Shown: positions 26,701-34,800, counted from the stretch's first letter. The stretch: DNA of 64,000 nt from Halosimplex halophilum (GCF_004698125.1 NZ_SRHV01000005.1:124001-188000); one strand, 5' to 3'. Translations and numbers: made by a program. Notes: generated from the letters alone by a model not told the origin.

Positions 26701-27000
26701 ATGAGCGACGACGACTTCGAGACGGAACTGGCAGCGGCCTTCGAAGACGAGTTCGGCGCCGACGCCGAGACCGCGGCGACGGCCGCCGAGAACGCCGCCG
26801 CCTTCCGCGACGAGTACGACGAGGAGCTATCGGTCGAGGACGTGCTCGACCGGATCGAGAGTCATAGCGGTGACTTCGCGCACCGCTTCGACTACGCCGT
26901 CGGCGACCTCGCCGCGGCCAACGACGACTGCACCGACTCCCGCGAGTACCGCATCGCCGGGTACGGCGACCTCGCGGCCGACCCGAACCAGGGCTTCTGA
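26701..27000 (+). CDS. Conserved haloarchaeal hypothetical protein
   Basis: A 99-residue very acidic protein without membrane segments. The first half is helical and Ala/Glu-rich (ETELAAAFEDEFGADAETAATAA), and the second contains HRFDYAVGDLAAANDDCTDS and YRIAGYGDLAADPNQGF. No motif is recognised. It starts 40 bases after the creatininase stop and may be its operon partner. This is the last chromosomal gene before the provirus border. Confidence 0.65.
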   Translation: MSDDDFETELAAAFEDEFGADAETAATAAENAAAFRDEYDEELSVEDVLDRIESHSGDFAHRFDYAVGDLAAANDDCTDSREYRIAGYGDLAADPNQGF

Positions 27001-27073
27001 GCGGTCGGATTACGTTTTCACTGCCGTCGACGGTGACCGTCCGAATCGACTCCTTTGTGTAGTGCCGACACAA

Positions 27074-27205
27074 TCATGTCGGTTTATCCGACTTCGGGGC
27101 GCTGCCGATCTGGCCGCTGGACCACATGGCCACGATGTCGCCGAGGCCGCGGGCCAGCTCGATGACGGTCGTGTCGTACTGGCCGCAGTTCGGCTTTTTC
27201 CCCAA
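27074..27205 (-). pseudogene. Small coding-like remnant running into the hairpin repeat
   Basis: Up to 43 codons from a TTG at 27205 to TGA at 27074. Third codon positions are almost all G or C (GGC CTC GGC GAC ATC GTG), so the stretch looks truly coding: NCGQYDTTVIELARGLGDIV then AMWSSGQIGSAPKSDKPT. The upstream part of the frame is the hairpin repeat itself, so either the repeat truncated a longer gene or the TTG inside the repeat tail is used. A CxxC partner to the single Cys is missing. Function unknown. Confidence 0.4.
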
Positions 27206-27270
27206 GTTTTTGCGGCGGAGGATTCCCGCAGCGCGCTCCCGGCGCGCGAGGAACTCACCGCCGCAAAAAG
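27192..27270 (-). repeat. Dispersed hairpin repeat, copy 2, at the left provirus border
   Basis: Same architecture as 11655-11734: tail GGCTTTTTCCCCAAG, outer stem TTTTTGCGGCGG / CCGCCGCAAAAA, inner stem GCGCGC-TCCCG-GCGCGC. It ends 2 bases before the att repeat, so before integration it lay directly after the 3' end of tRNA-Arg in the same orientation that copy 1 has after the thermosome gene. The A-T pair of copy 1 is G-C here. Confidence 0.85.
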
Positions 27271-27272
27271 TG

Positions 27273-27289
27273 GCACGGGCACGGTGGGA
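27273..27289. repeat. Left attachment site (att core)
   Basis: GCACGGGCACGGTGGGA, 17 bp, identical to 38508-38524, where it forms the 3' end of tRNA-Arg (discriminator, acceptor strand, part of the T-arm). It marks the left end of the integrated element. Confidence 0.9.
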
Positions 27290-27336
27290 CCCTGGAATTA
27301 CGGGATATGCTGCGGACGGTTTGCGGATCATGATTG

Positions 27337-28386
27337 TCAGATGTCCGGAAGGTGGTTGCTGCGCTGTTCGGCCTGCTCGCGGTCGGACCGGCGGTCGTAG
27401 TGCCGATCCAGAATGTCCTCGCTCGCGTTCAGGCGGTCCTTGACGATCCGGCGGGGAACGTCCTCACGACGGTAGTAGGTCACGCGACCGCTACGAACGT
27501 CGTGAGGGGAGCGCGCAGAAGGGCATTTGCTGGCGTGGTGAAGGTCGGTCGCCTCGCAGTCCTCGATGTCGCGGTCGTGTGGGCACTCCTCGCCGCGCCA
27601 GCAGGGGCGGGTGATGCGGTAGAGTGTCCGCCGGTAGGTGTTCCCGGACGGCCGGCCGTACTCCGTGGCGATCAGCGGCTCCCGGCCGTTGTCGTCGGTG
27701 ACATCCGGCCGGTGATACTCGATGTAGTCCTCGATGTACCGGGCGGCCTTCTCGCTGATCCGGTTCCACCGGCTCCCCTTCTCCTGATTCTTGAGGGGAG
27801 TTCCTTCGTCGGGTCGGTGGACGAAGTGAACCGCTGGACCCGAAAAGCGGGGGTGTGATCCGTCGAGGTCTACGTCCTGGAGGTCGAGGCCGCGGATCGC
27901 GCCGGTTCGCGCGCCCGTCTCCCACAGCAGGAGGAGGACGATGTGGTTCATCGAGCCGGGTTCCGCGTTTTCGAGGTAGTCCAGAATCTCGATAGCGCGC
28001 TCGGGGTCGAGCGTGGTTTCGGAGACGGCTTCCCCGTTCTTCATCGCCGGGAGGGAAATCTGCTCGTACAGCTCCGGCGGGACCGCATCGATGTTCGCGC
28101 AGAATCGGAGGAACCGGCGGAGAGTCGCCAGTTGGCCTTTCAGCGTCACCAGTTTGACCGGGCCGCGGCCGTCGCCCTGACCCTCGCGCCGCCAGATACG
28201 GAACTTGAACAGGTGACGGCCGGTGAGGTCATTCAGGTTCTCAATCCCTTCGTCCTCGCAGAACTCGATGAACGCATTCAGGCGGTACTCTTCGGCGTCG
28301 CGTGTCGACTGGGCGTGTTCATCCTGCATCGCATCGATGAACATATCGACCGCTTCCCTCGGGCCGATCGGGTCGAGGTCCGTCAC
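27337..28386 (-). CDS. int: Tyrosine recombinase / provirus integrase
   Basis: A 349-residue site-specific recombinase catalysing integration at tRNA-Arg. Catalytic residues are visible: Arg160 in WETGARTGAIRGL, the lysine-bearing beta hairpin around GTPLKNQEKGSRW, His295-x-x-Arg298 in SPHDVRSGR, and nucleophile Tyr330 in DRHYDRRS. The N-terminal core-binding domain is helical (residues 8-110). A Cys/His-rich insertion before the HxxR box (Cys262, 268, 277, 288, with nearby His) looks like a zinc site common in haloarchaeal integrases. The start is GTG 28386, overlapping the TGA of the zinc-ribbon gene by 4 nt, so the two are translationally coupled. Confidence 0.92.
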   Translation of the reverse strand: MTDLDPIGPREAVDMFIDAMQDEHAQSTRDAEEYRLNAFIEFCEDEGIENLNDLTGRHLFKFRIWRREGQGDGRGPVKLVTLKGQLATLRRFLRFCANIDAVPPELYEQISLPAMKNGEAVSETTLDPERAIEILDYLENAEPGSMNHIVLLLLWETGARTGAIRGLDLQDVDLDGSHPRFSGPAVHFVHRPDEGTPLKNQEKGSRWNRISEKAARYIEDYIEYHRPDVTDDNGREPLIATEYGRPSGNTYRRTLYRITRPCWRGEECPHDRDIEDCEATDLHHASKCPSARSPHDVRSGRVTYYRREDVPRRIVKDRLNASEDILDRHYDRRSDREQAEQRSNHLPDI

Positions 28387-28679
28387 CTCTGACCACTCCC
28401 GGTCGAGACGGCCATCATCCGGTTGCAGTTCGGGCAGGGCTTCGAGGTCTGGAGGGACGCCGCTGCGGCGTGGCTGGTGCAGTGGTCCGTGTGTCCGCAG
28501 TCGGGGCAACGCAGTCGATAGTCGCCTTCCAGTCGAACGGCGTTCTTTTCACTGGCCGATGCCTCTGAAGACGTGTGGGGCGAATGCCCCACGCTGGTTC
28601 CGTCTTGCATGGATGCGCGTGCGGAGCCACCTTCTGGGCCGTGTTCCAGCACGGCCCGATTCCGACGATCGGGAGCCAT
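28383..28679 (-). CDS. Provirus zinc-ribbon protein upstream of integrase
   Basis: A 98-residue protein (75 if the ATG at 28610 is used). The C-terminal half is a zinc ribbon: RCPDCGHTDHC ... CPNCNRM. The N-terminal part is Ser/His-rich and probably disordered. The position and 4-nt overlap with int suggest a partner in recombination or its control, such as an excisionase-like or regulator role (inference). The upstream start at 28679 is preferred because a TATA-like sequence (28721-28729) lies about 45 bases before it. Confidence 0.65.
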   Translation of the reverse strand: MAPDRRNRAVLEHGPEGGSARASMQDGTSVGHSPHTSSEASASEKNAVRLEGDYRLRCPDCGHTDHCTSHAAAASLQTSKPCPNCNRMMAVSTGSGQR

Positions 28680-28812
28680 CGGTACGGGCGGCCCACGACC
28701 ACACTGGAGACGGCTGACAACATAAATGTAACGACAACCCTACTACGTGATTTAAGCACTCTTTAATTGATAGAGTATGAAATAGGTTCCACACGGTGGA
28801 AATGAGAGCAAG
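28680..28812. promoter_or_regulatory. Provirus divergent control region (integrase versus repressor)
   Basis: An AT-rich region between int/zinc-ribbon (leftward) and two PhiH1-like repressors (rightward). Minus-strand TACATTTATG (28721-28730) and plus-strand CTTTAATTGA (28761-28770) are candidate TATA boxes. A perfect inverted repeat TTCCAC-ACG-GTGGAA (28787-28801) sits just before the repressor start, where autoregulation would occur. Confidence 0.6.
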
Positions 28813-29136
28813 ATGCGTCGATCTGGTTCGTGGATGAGTGTCTGGGACGACCGGATTCTCGAATGGATGCGGGAGAACGAGGGGTCCGGGACTCCCAAGC
28901 AGCTCAACGATAGCGGATTAATCCGCGTTTCACAGACTCACATTGCCCGACGGTGCAAGACACTGGCAGAGAACGGCCTACTCCGGCACGTCGGAAACGG
29001 AGCCTACGTAATCACGGAAAAGGGTGAAGCCTATCTCGAAGAGGAATACGACGCGGAAGAAGAAGCTTATATCGACGACGGAAATTCGACCGCTAATGGA
29101 CCATCGGCGTCGGAACAGGGAACCAACGGCGTGTGA
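28813..29136 (+). CDS. PhiH1-repressor-like winged-helix protein
   Basis: A 107-residue DNA-binding protein. WDDRILEWMRENEGSGTPKQL, RVSQTHIARRCKTLAENGLL and GAYVITEKGEAYLEEEYD form the winged helix of the halovirus PhiH1 repressor family, with an acidic C-terminal tail. Next to the integrase and with an operator-like inverted repeat upstream, it probably maintains lysogeny. ATG 28813 is used; ATG 28834 (MSVWDD) would also give a complete domain. Confidence 0.82.
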   Translation: MRRSGSWMSVWDDRILEWMRENEGSGTPKQLNDSGLIRVSQTHIARRCKTLAENGLLRHVGNGAYVITEKGEAYLEEEYDAEEEAYIDDGNSTANGPSASEQGTNGV

Positions 29137-29148
29137 GGACCCTCCAGC

Positions 29149-29445
29149 ATGACGATACGAAGAACTGCTCAATGGCAACGCAGCATCGACGAACGGATAC
29201 TGGAATACCTTCGGGATGAATCGTGGTCGACGCCCCGCTACATGGCGAAGATTCCGGGGATTCACGCGACGAGAGCGCAGGTTAGGGAGCGGTGTTATGT
29301 CTTGGCCGATGCTGAATTAGTGGCGTTTCTCACCGAGGACGCCGAGCTCGTAGAAATCACCACAGCGGGAAAGCAGTACCTCGATGGAGAGATAGACATG
29401 GAACTGCATCCGACACCCCGACATCCTCAGTCGATTAGCAACTAA
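29149..29445 (+). CDS. Second PhiH1-repressor-like winged-helix protein
   Basis: A 98-residue protein with the same domain type: RSIDERILEYLRDESWSTPR, IHATRAQVRERCYVLADAELV and LVEITTAGKQYLDGE. It starts 12 bases after the first repressor, so the two are co-transcribed and may heterodimerise or act as a repressor/antirepressor pair. The recognition region differs clearly from the first, so a different operator is likely. Confidence 0.78.
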   Translation: MTIRRTAQWQRSIDERILEYLRDESWSTPRYMAKIPGIHATRAQVRERCYVLADAELVAFLTEDAELVEITTAGKQYLDGEIDMELHPTPRHPQSISN

Positions 29446-29635
29446 CTGGGCAAGAACATATTACAATTCGATCTCATTTCCGATTTCGTATAATGAGATA
29501 TTAAATATAAATTGTAAATATGAGTGAGATATAAGACAGGGATGCAAGGTTCAGACGAGATCGAATCCTATTCTAAAGATGACGGTCTTGGATTATAGTC
29601 AGAAATATCAGTAGTCGTAATCAAAAGAACGGAAT
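29446..29635. other. AT-rich promoter stretch in the provirus
   Basis: 190 bases with strongly reduced G+C, several TATA-like runs (TTAAATATAA, TGAGATATAA) and no coding frame. It probably holds the promoter of the membrane-protein gene at 29636. Confidence 0.45.
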
Positions 29636-30205
29636 ATGAGTGAAGATAACATCAATAGATTTGATAGATTACTCAGCGTATTAGCGGGCTTCTTTGCGGT
29701 GGCCACGATAACATCTGTTGCTATTGCAGTAGATGCTTCCACTTCAGAAGTACCATTGTATTCAAATTATGCCAGACCGTTCACTCTTGCAGCAGCAGGT
29801 ATCGGAACAGGACATTATCTTGGGAAATCAATAAAGAATAGGCAAAAATATCAGACTCATTTTGCGCTTGGGTTCTTCTTTGGCATATTTATTCAATCGA
29901 TTTACTATACACTGGATGAGGTTGTAGGAAGTATCCCCTATCCTGCAATTGTGATCATTTCAGCACTCTTCGCGCTTATAATGCATATCTCGCCACTGCT
30001 TGAACACAGTAGAGATATGGCTAGTATTATGGAGATATTTGGTGGCTGGATCACGTCAATATTCCTGATATATATGAGTGTGACAAAATTCTTCTTATCA
30101 CTTGACCCTTGGAATGGATTTAAAATTGGATACGGGATACTCTCAGCGGTGATCTTGCTTATTGCATTTATTATCTGGGCTGAAGAACCAGATGAGAGGC
30201 AGTAA
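29636..30205 (+). CDS. AT-rich provirus cargo: membrane protein with about five helices
   Basis: A 189-residue hydrophobic protein of unknown family. Helices are visible near residues 12-32, 46-62, 73-95, 100-122 and 130-185 (AIVIISALFALIMHISP, ILSAVILLIAFIIWAEE). The soluble parts are short and the C-terminus acidic. Codon use is far more AT-rich than any other gene in the window, which points to recent acquisition. It lies in the slot between repressors and virion genes where proviruses often carry superinfection-exclusion or defence genes; such a role here is inference. Confidence 0.65.
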   Translation: MSEDNINRFDRLLSVLAGFFAVATITSVAIAVDASTSEVPLYSNYARPFTLAAAGIGTGHYLGKSIKNRQKYQTHFALGFFFGIFIQSIYYTLDEVVGSIPYPAIVIISALFALIMHISPLLEHSRDMASIMEIFGGWITSIFLIYMSVTKFFLSLDPWNGFKIGYGILSAVILLIAFIIWAEEPDERQ

Positions 30206-30229
30206 TGACGGAAACGCCCGATCTGCTCG

Positions 30230-30248
30230 GCCCCCCATTGAGGGGGGC
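30230..30248 (+). terminator. Hairpin after the AT-rich membrane-protein gene
   Basis: GCCCCCC-ATTGA-GGGGGGC, a perfect 7-bp stem, 25 bases after the stop codon at 30205. The rest of the gap to 30485 is AT-rich with no supported gene. Confidence 0.55.
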
Positions 30249-30485
30249 GCTCGCGGGCTCGCTCAACATATTAGAATCCAATGAATGGCTATAAAAATAC
30301 TTATATTAGTTTTGTTATTGATCTGGTGAAATGGAACGTTGGAAACACTCCTGAAACTGGCTTGTCGGACGTCCTTATCATATATGATTAATCTCTCTGA
30401 ATAAATCGCCCAAGCCCCTCTCAGGAAGTTACTAAGATTCCGTTTCAATTAACCTTTTTATGATTCAGACATAATTGCCATTCGT

Positions 30486-30695
30486 ATGGGAAAGATATAC
30501 AATGCCCTCAGCGATGCCTTCATCAAGGCGGCAACGTCGGGCTCCGGGTCGGACGACTTCTATTGTGACGATCACAACTGGACCACTACTGGGTCCTCAA
30601 AAAGAGTCCACATAAAAGACACTGATTATCGTACAAAAAAGAAGTACAAGTGTCGGAACTGTGGGAAGACAAAGTGGAGCTTTAATCGGCCTTAG
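30486..30695 (+). CDS. Small AT-rich provirus protein with zinc-binding C-terminus
   Basis: A 69-residue protein. The N-terminal helix MGKIYNALSDAFIKAATSG is followed by FYCDDHNW and a C-terminal KYKCRNCGKTKW, giving Cys/His plus CxxC, a likely single zinc site. Basic at the end, so nucleic-acid binding is possible. It shares the AT-rich composition of the gene at 29636 and is convergent with the virion operon. Family unknown. Confidence 0.55.
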   Translation: MGKIYNALSDAFIKAATSGSGSDDFYCDDHNWTTTGSSKRVHIKDTDYRTKKKYKCRNCGKTKWSFNRP

Positions 30696-30730
30696 TAGGC
30701 AATAATCGGTCAATATAGGATAGCTATAAT

Positions 30731-31687
30731 TTAATCAGATATATTGAACTTCGCTTGCTCGTCAGGTTCGTACGTGCCGGCAATCGGCGGTACCGGATCG
30801 AGCGTATACACGAGGTCGTCGGGTTCGCCGTCGGCGAGATCACGGTAGAACTCCGCGGAGTATTCAGTCTCGTCCAGGCCCACGTCCTCAGCGCGTTGGA
30901 CGATGATGTGATCGGCGTGTTCTCGAATCGGCGGCGCGATGTCGTAGCCGTCCTCGCGGTGACCGATGACGAACAGCCGCAGACCGAGTTTAGATTTGAA
31001 CGTCACCAGCGGGTAGAACTCGCTGTTCACCTCGTAGCTCTGAGTCTGAGCGTTCGCCTGGGTACTCATCTCATCGAGGACGGCCACCACGTCGGGGTAC
31101 TCGTGGCACAACTGCTCCAGGTCGGATTTGGACTCGACGGTGTAGGTCCGTTCGTTCAGCTCGGCCTCTTCCCACTCCAGGGTGGTCACGTTCGTAGCGA
31201 GGATCGCGTCGGGTTCGTCGCGGAGGTGTAGCCCGGCACCGACCAGGGCGGAGTTCGTCTTTCCACCGTCGGTCATGCCGAGGAACACACCGAGGTAGCC
31301 CGGTCGCCGGAGGTCCTGGACCAGCTGGGAGAACACCTGGGCGCTGGAGAAGTCCGACTCTCGACGAGTCAACCCGGACAGCCAGGAGAGCACCGCGAGG
31401 TTCCCGTTTCGGACTGCCGCAGCTGCGACTGGCGAACCGTGGGCGGCGATAAGGTTCCGACAGTACTGGGTCTGTTCGAACGTCGCCGGGAGATCGGCGT
31501 CGTGGTCCTCGTTGATGTTCAGAATCTCATCATACCGACGCTTGTAGTGGACGTAGCGACGGAGTGCACGGCCGTCGAGGAACGGCGCGAGCGGATAGAC
31601 GCGGTTGTTCTCGGTCAGTCGGCCCTCGGCCACTTCGCGGAACTCCGCAGCGCCGATGCCGAGCGAACTGCCGTCGTAGTCACTCAT
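30731..31687 (-). CDS. Pleolipovirus VP8-like P-loop NTPase
   Basis: A 318-residue putative ATPase, last gene of the virion cluster. Walker A GMTDGGKT (137-144) and Walker B DVVAVLDEM (about 198-206) with an RLFVIGHRED sensor region. Pleolipoviruses conserve one NTPase at this place; it is thought to act in genome handling or assembly, and direct evidence is limited. The N-terminal 110 residues form a helical domain. Its ATG (31687) overlaps the ORF7-like gene by 8 bases. TATA-rich DNA after its stop separates it from the cargo genes. Confidence 0.8.
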   Translation of the reverse strand: MSDYDGSSLGIGAAEFREVAEGRLTENNRVYPLAPFLDGRALRRYVHYKRRYDEILNINEDHDADLPATFEQTQYCRNLIAAHGSPVAAAAVRNGNLAVLSWLSGLTRRESDFSSAQVFSQLVQDLRRPGYLGVFLGMTDGGKTNSALVGAGLHLRDEPDAILATNVTTLEWEEAELNERTYTVESKSDLEQLCHEYPDVVAVLDEMSTQANAQTQSYEVNSEFYPLVTFKSKLGLRLFVIGHREDGYDIAPPIREHADHIIVQRAEDVGLDETEYSAEFYRDLADGEPDDLVYTLDPVPPIAGTYEPDEQAKFNISD

Positions 31688-32591
31688 GGTTCACCTCGCT
31701 GCCGGGGTGTTGGCCGTTGCTGCCCGGCGAGCCGTCGGACTGGGCGCGCTCTTCCAGCGGGTCGGTCGACTCCTGAATGTCAGCTGACCCAGGCCGGTCG
31801 GCGGCCGCGCGTTCCTCCTGGTCGTCGGCTTCCTCGCGGCTGGGGATCAGCCCGTCGAGCGTTTCGTCGAGATCGACATCGAGGTCGAAGTCCATCGGGT
31901 TCAGCCCGTCGGCGAGGAAGGAGTCATCTTCTGCGCCAAGCAGCAGCGAGTGCGCCAGTTTGTCCGTGTTTTCGAGGACCTTCATGTCCGCACCGGCGCG
32001 GGCTTTCAGGCCCTCGAACGCCAGCGGGACGAGTTTCTTCCGCTGCTGTTTCAGCGCGGTCTTCTTCTCCATGAACTTCTGGTGGGAGATCTCGCCTTCC
32101 CACGTCGAGGTGAGCACGCGCCGCGGGACGGTCTCTTTCTCGCCGGTCTCCGGGTCGACCTCTTCGCGCTGCTCGATGCGGTGGCCTTCGGCGAAGTAGA
32201 TGGTCTCGCCGGTCGCGCGACCGTGGCGGGTGGCGAGTCGGTCGCCTTCGATTTCGGCTTGCCCGAACTCGTCGGGGTGGAGGTACTTCAGGCCCCACTC
32301 TTGGCCGTCGGGGTCCAGGAGGACGACCGGCACGTCGAGGCGCTTCTGGTAGATGTACGCGAAGAGGAACGCGTAGACCACGATGAACGGCCCGGCGATC
32401 AGCACGGAGAGCAGCACGATGGAGATCGGCCGGGCGGGCAAGCCGTACCACCAGATGAGGGCGAGTCCGGTCAGGCAGAGCAGCCCGAACATCAGCGGGA
32501 TGCCGGTCGCTTTCAGCACTTCCAGCATCAGCCGCTTGTTCGATGGAGACGGCGGAGCCTGCGGGTTCGGCGGGTCGTTAGTGTTGGTCAT
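31680..32591 (-). CDS. Pleolipovirus ORF7-like membrane protein
   Basis: A 303-residue protein: short Pro-rich N-terminus, two transmembrane helices (about residues 28-50 and 55-82), then a large cytoplasmic domain (VVLLDPDGQEWGLKYLHPDEFG, KFMEKKTALKQQRKKLVPLAFEGLKA) and an acidic disordered tail. Its position between ORF6-like and VP8-like genes matches the conserved pleolipovirus ORF7. Function unknown; a membrane platform for the NTPase is plausible. The start ATG at 32591 overlaps the previous gene by 14 bases. Confidence 0.75.
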   Translation of the reverse strand: MTNTNDPPNPQAPPSPSNKRLMLEVLKATGIPLMFGLLCLTGLALIWWYGLPARPISIVLLSVLIAGPFIVVYAFLFAYIYQKRLDVPVVLLDPDGQEWGLKYLHPDEFGQAEIEGDRLATRHGRATGETIYFAEGHRIEQREEVDPETGEKETVPRRVLTSTWEGEISHQKFMEKKTALKQQRKKLVPLAFEGLKARAGADMKVLENTDKLAHSLLLGAEDDSFLADGLNPMDFDLDVDLDETLDGLIPSREEADDQEERAAADRPGSADIQESTDPLEERAQSDGSPGSNGQHPGSEVNHE

Positions 32592-33114
32592 GCTCGGTTC
32601 CTCGCAGTTTGCGGTTAGCGTAGAACGCGCCGGGCAGCGCGACGGCGAACAGCACGAACACGGTCGAGCCGGCCAGCCAGGTGTCCTCGGGCGACGGGCC
32701 ACCCGGCACGAAGTCGTTCGAACCGATCTTGATGGGGTGACCGTAGAGCGTCTCTTGCGTCGATATCGACACACCGACGAATCCGTTACTCTCAGTCACC
32801 GCAAACTCCACTTTCGTCTTCCCGTCCATCACCTCGGTACGTCGGTTGATCTCACCTTCCTGCATGAACGCACCAGCGTCAGCCAGGGTGACTGATGTAG
32901 GCCGCTCGGAGCGGAAGACGAGCGTGACTGTACCAGCGTCGGAGTTGTACGACGACGACAGCAACACCAGGCCGTCCTGTATCTGCGTTCCGGACTGCTG
33001 GGGCATCTGGACACCGGAACCGCTCTGCGTCCCGTTTGCGGACTGTGCGACAGCCACAGCAGGGACGAGAGAGACACCGATGACGAGAGCCAGCATAACG
33101 ACTAATCGTTTCAT
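32578..33114 (-). CDS. Pleolipovirus ORF6-like secreted/anchored protein
   Basis: A 178-residue protein with an N-terminal signal peptide (MKRLVVMLALVIGVSLVPAV, cleavage near AVA-Q), a beta-rich ectodomain of about 110 residues, a C-terminal transmembrane helix (TVFVLFAVALPGAFYANRKL) and a short charged cytoplasmic tail. This topology and its place after the spike gene match the conserved ORF6 of pleolipoviruses. Role unknown. Confidence 0.75.
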   Translation of the reverse strand: MKRLVVMLALVIGVSLVPAVAVAQSANGTQSGSGVQMPQQSGTQIQDGLVLLSSSYNSDAGTVTLVFRSERPTSVTLADAGAFMQEGEINRRTEVMDGKTKVEFAVTESNGFVGVSISTQETLYGHPIKIGSNDFVPGGPSPEDTWLAGSTVFVLFAVALPGAFYANRKLRGTEHDQH

Positions 33115-33152
33115 GGTTTCGATAAATTGGGTAGGGGGTGGGGTTCTTAGCT

Positions 33153-34796
33153 CTACGTCGCCATCAACACCGGACCGAGTACCGAGTACAGCGTCAGCAG
33201 CAGGATCACGACGATCACAGCTCCGACGACGAACGCGGCGACTCCGCCGGCGAGGAAGCCACCACCGAAGTCACCGACGTTCGGGAGCCAGCCGACACCA
33301 GCACCAGACTGTCTCATCCGCTCCTGGCGAGCGTTGATCTGCGCGGTCGTCTCTTGCAGCTGTTCGAGGGTACTCTTGTACTCCTCGATGCTGGTCGTCT
33401 CGTAGTTGATGCTACTGTACTCTACCGACGTGATGTTCTTCTCCGTACCGTTGGGGTGGTGTACGGCGGTCACGGTGAAGTTACCAGTTAGCTCGGTCGA
33501 CTCGCCTTGGTCGTCGACGACGAACTGGTAACCCTGCAGCTCCTTCGCATCGTACCGAGTGCCGATCTCGAAGCTGCCTGACTGCGGGAGACCGTCCGAC
33601 ATCAGCACACCGGTCAGCTGCTGGCCGGTACTGTGGTCGGTCACGTTCATCGTGCCGGTCGTCGACATGTTCGCAGGCGGCTGAACACCCATGGACGTGA
33701 GACTGCGGATCGCCCAGGTGTTGTAGTCAGCCTCAGGCGAGTACTGGCGCGCACCGAGGTACGGGTCTACGAGGTCCTCCTCAGTGATTTCTCCAGCCTG
33801 GTACTGGTCGTACGTGTTGGTGACGAACGTGTCCATCTCGTCCTGTACCTGGCTGTTCTGGTTCTCGATTTCGGACCACAGCGTAGTGTACTCCGAAATC
33901 ACCAGGTACGACTCGGCATCGTAACCCTGGATATCTTCACCGTTTTGCTCCGGCGGGAACGCAGCCAGGGACTCGACCTCAAGGTTGTCACCGATGAGGC
34001 CGAAGTAGCCAGCACTACCACCGTTCGAGTACTGCTGGTAGTGATACGGGTCAGGGGACAGCGGAGCGGCACCGGACGCCGGCTCATTCGTGTTGTCCCA
34101 CATCACTTCAGCAGTATCGAACTCGCGAACCGTACCGTTGACCAGCACGGTCTCGTTCGTCGCACCGTAGGAGACGTTCGTGACAACGCTGTTGTCGCTG
34201 TTCACGTCGTCCCAGGTGTAGTTAAGCTGAACCGTCTTCGGGTCAGCATTCGACGTTCGCAGCTGTTCTTTCAGGGTCTCCGTGTACGTCATGGACACGG
34301 ACCACGTACGGAGCAGCTGGACCTGCTTCGCAGCGTAGTAGTCCGACACGGCGTCTTTAGCCTCCTGACGGGCCTCAGCTTCCGCAGTACCGTTGTTCAG
34401 GGCTCGGATGTAGGCGTTCTTGCCTACCATCTTCGCCACGGTCTCCGTGTCCTGAAGATAGTTGTTGTAACTATCTTCGAGGATCTGGTTGTTCTGACCC
34501 TGGGTTATAGCACCCTGATAGACGTTTTTCTCGGCTTCCAGGGCATCAGCAGCTTCCAACTCGGTCGCGTTCGCAGTGTCACCGAAGAACACCTCTGCGA
34601 TAGTCGATCCGATCGCGACACCTGGAAGGCCAGCGCCCAGGGCGGCACCGGTCTGAGCACCGGACTCACCGATCGGGTTGATGTCGTCGAGCTCGTCGAC
34701 GCCGCCGACGCCGATCGTCACAGCTCCGGCGAGTGACGAGGCCACCAGCAGCACGGCCGCGGCGAACGCGGCCACCTGTTGAGTCGCCTGTCTCAT
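33153..34796 (-). CDS. Pleolipovirus spike protein (VP4/VP5-like)
   Basis: A 547-residue envelope spike. It has a signal sequence in the first 30 residues, a long ectodomain with 11 N-x-S/T glycosylation sequons, a predicted coiled coil just before the membrane (IEEYKSTLEQLQETTAQINA), and a C-terminal transmembrane helix (FVVGAVIVVILLLTLYSVL). Spikes of this virus family mediate host attachment and membrane fusion and have exactly this layout. It starts 4 bases after the VP3-like gene. ATG 34796 (MRQATQQVAAF) is the natural signal-peptide start; an upstream in-frame start lies inside the VP3-like gene. Confidence 0.85.
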   Translation of the reverse strand: MRQATQQVAAFAAAVLLVASSLAGAVTIGVGGVDELDDINPIGESGAQTGAALGAGLPGVAIGSTIAEVFFGDTANATELEAADALEAEKNVYQGAITQGQNNQILEDSYNNYLQDTETVAKMVGKNAYIRALNNGTAEAEARQEAKDAVSDYYAAKQVQLLRTWSVSMTYTETLKEQLRTSNADPKTVQLNYTWDDVNSDNSVVTNVSYGATNETVLVNGTVREFDTAEVMWDNTNEPASGAAPLSPDPYHYQQYSNGGSAGYFGLIGDNLEVESLAAFPPEQNGEDIQGYDAESYLVISEYTTLWSEIENQNSQVQDEMDTFVTNTYDQYQAGEITEEDLVDPYLGARQYSPEADYNTWAIRSLTSMGVQPPANMSTTGTMNVTDHSTGQQLTGVLMSDGLPQSGSFEIGTRYDAKELQGYQFVVDDQGESTELTGNFTVTAVHHPNGTEKNITSVEYSSINYETTSIEEYKSTLEQLQETTAQINARQERMRQSGAGVGWLPNVGDFGGGFLAGGVAAFVVGAVIVVILLLTLYSVLGPVLMAT

Positions 34797-34800
34797 CGTC

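Noticed and set aside
30263-30448. 61-codon minus-strand open frame in the AT-rich provirus gap
   Set aside because: No start context or family feature; AT-rich DNA gives short frames by chance.
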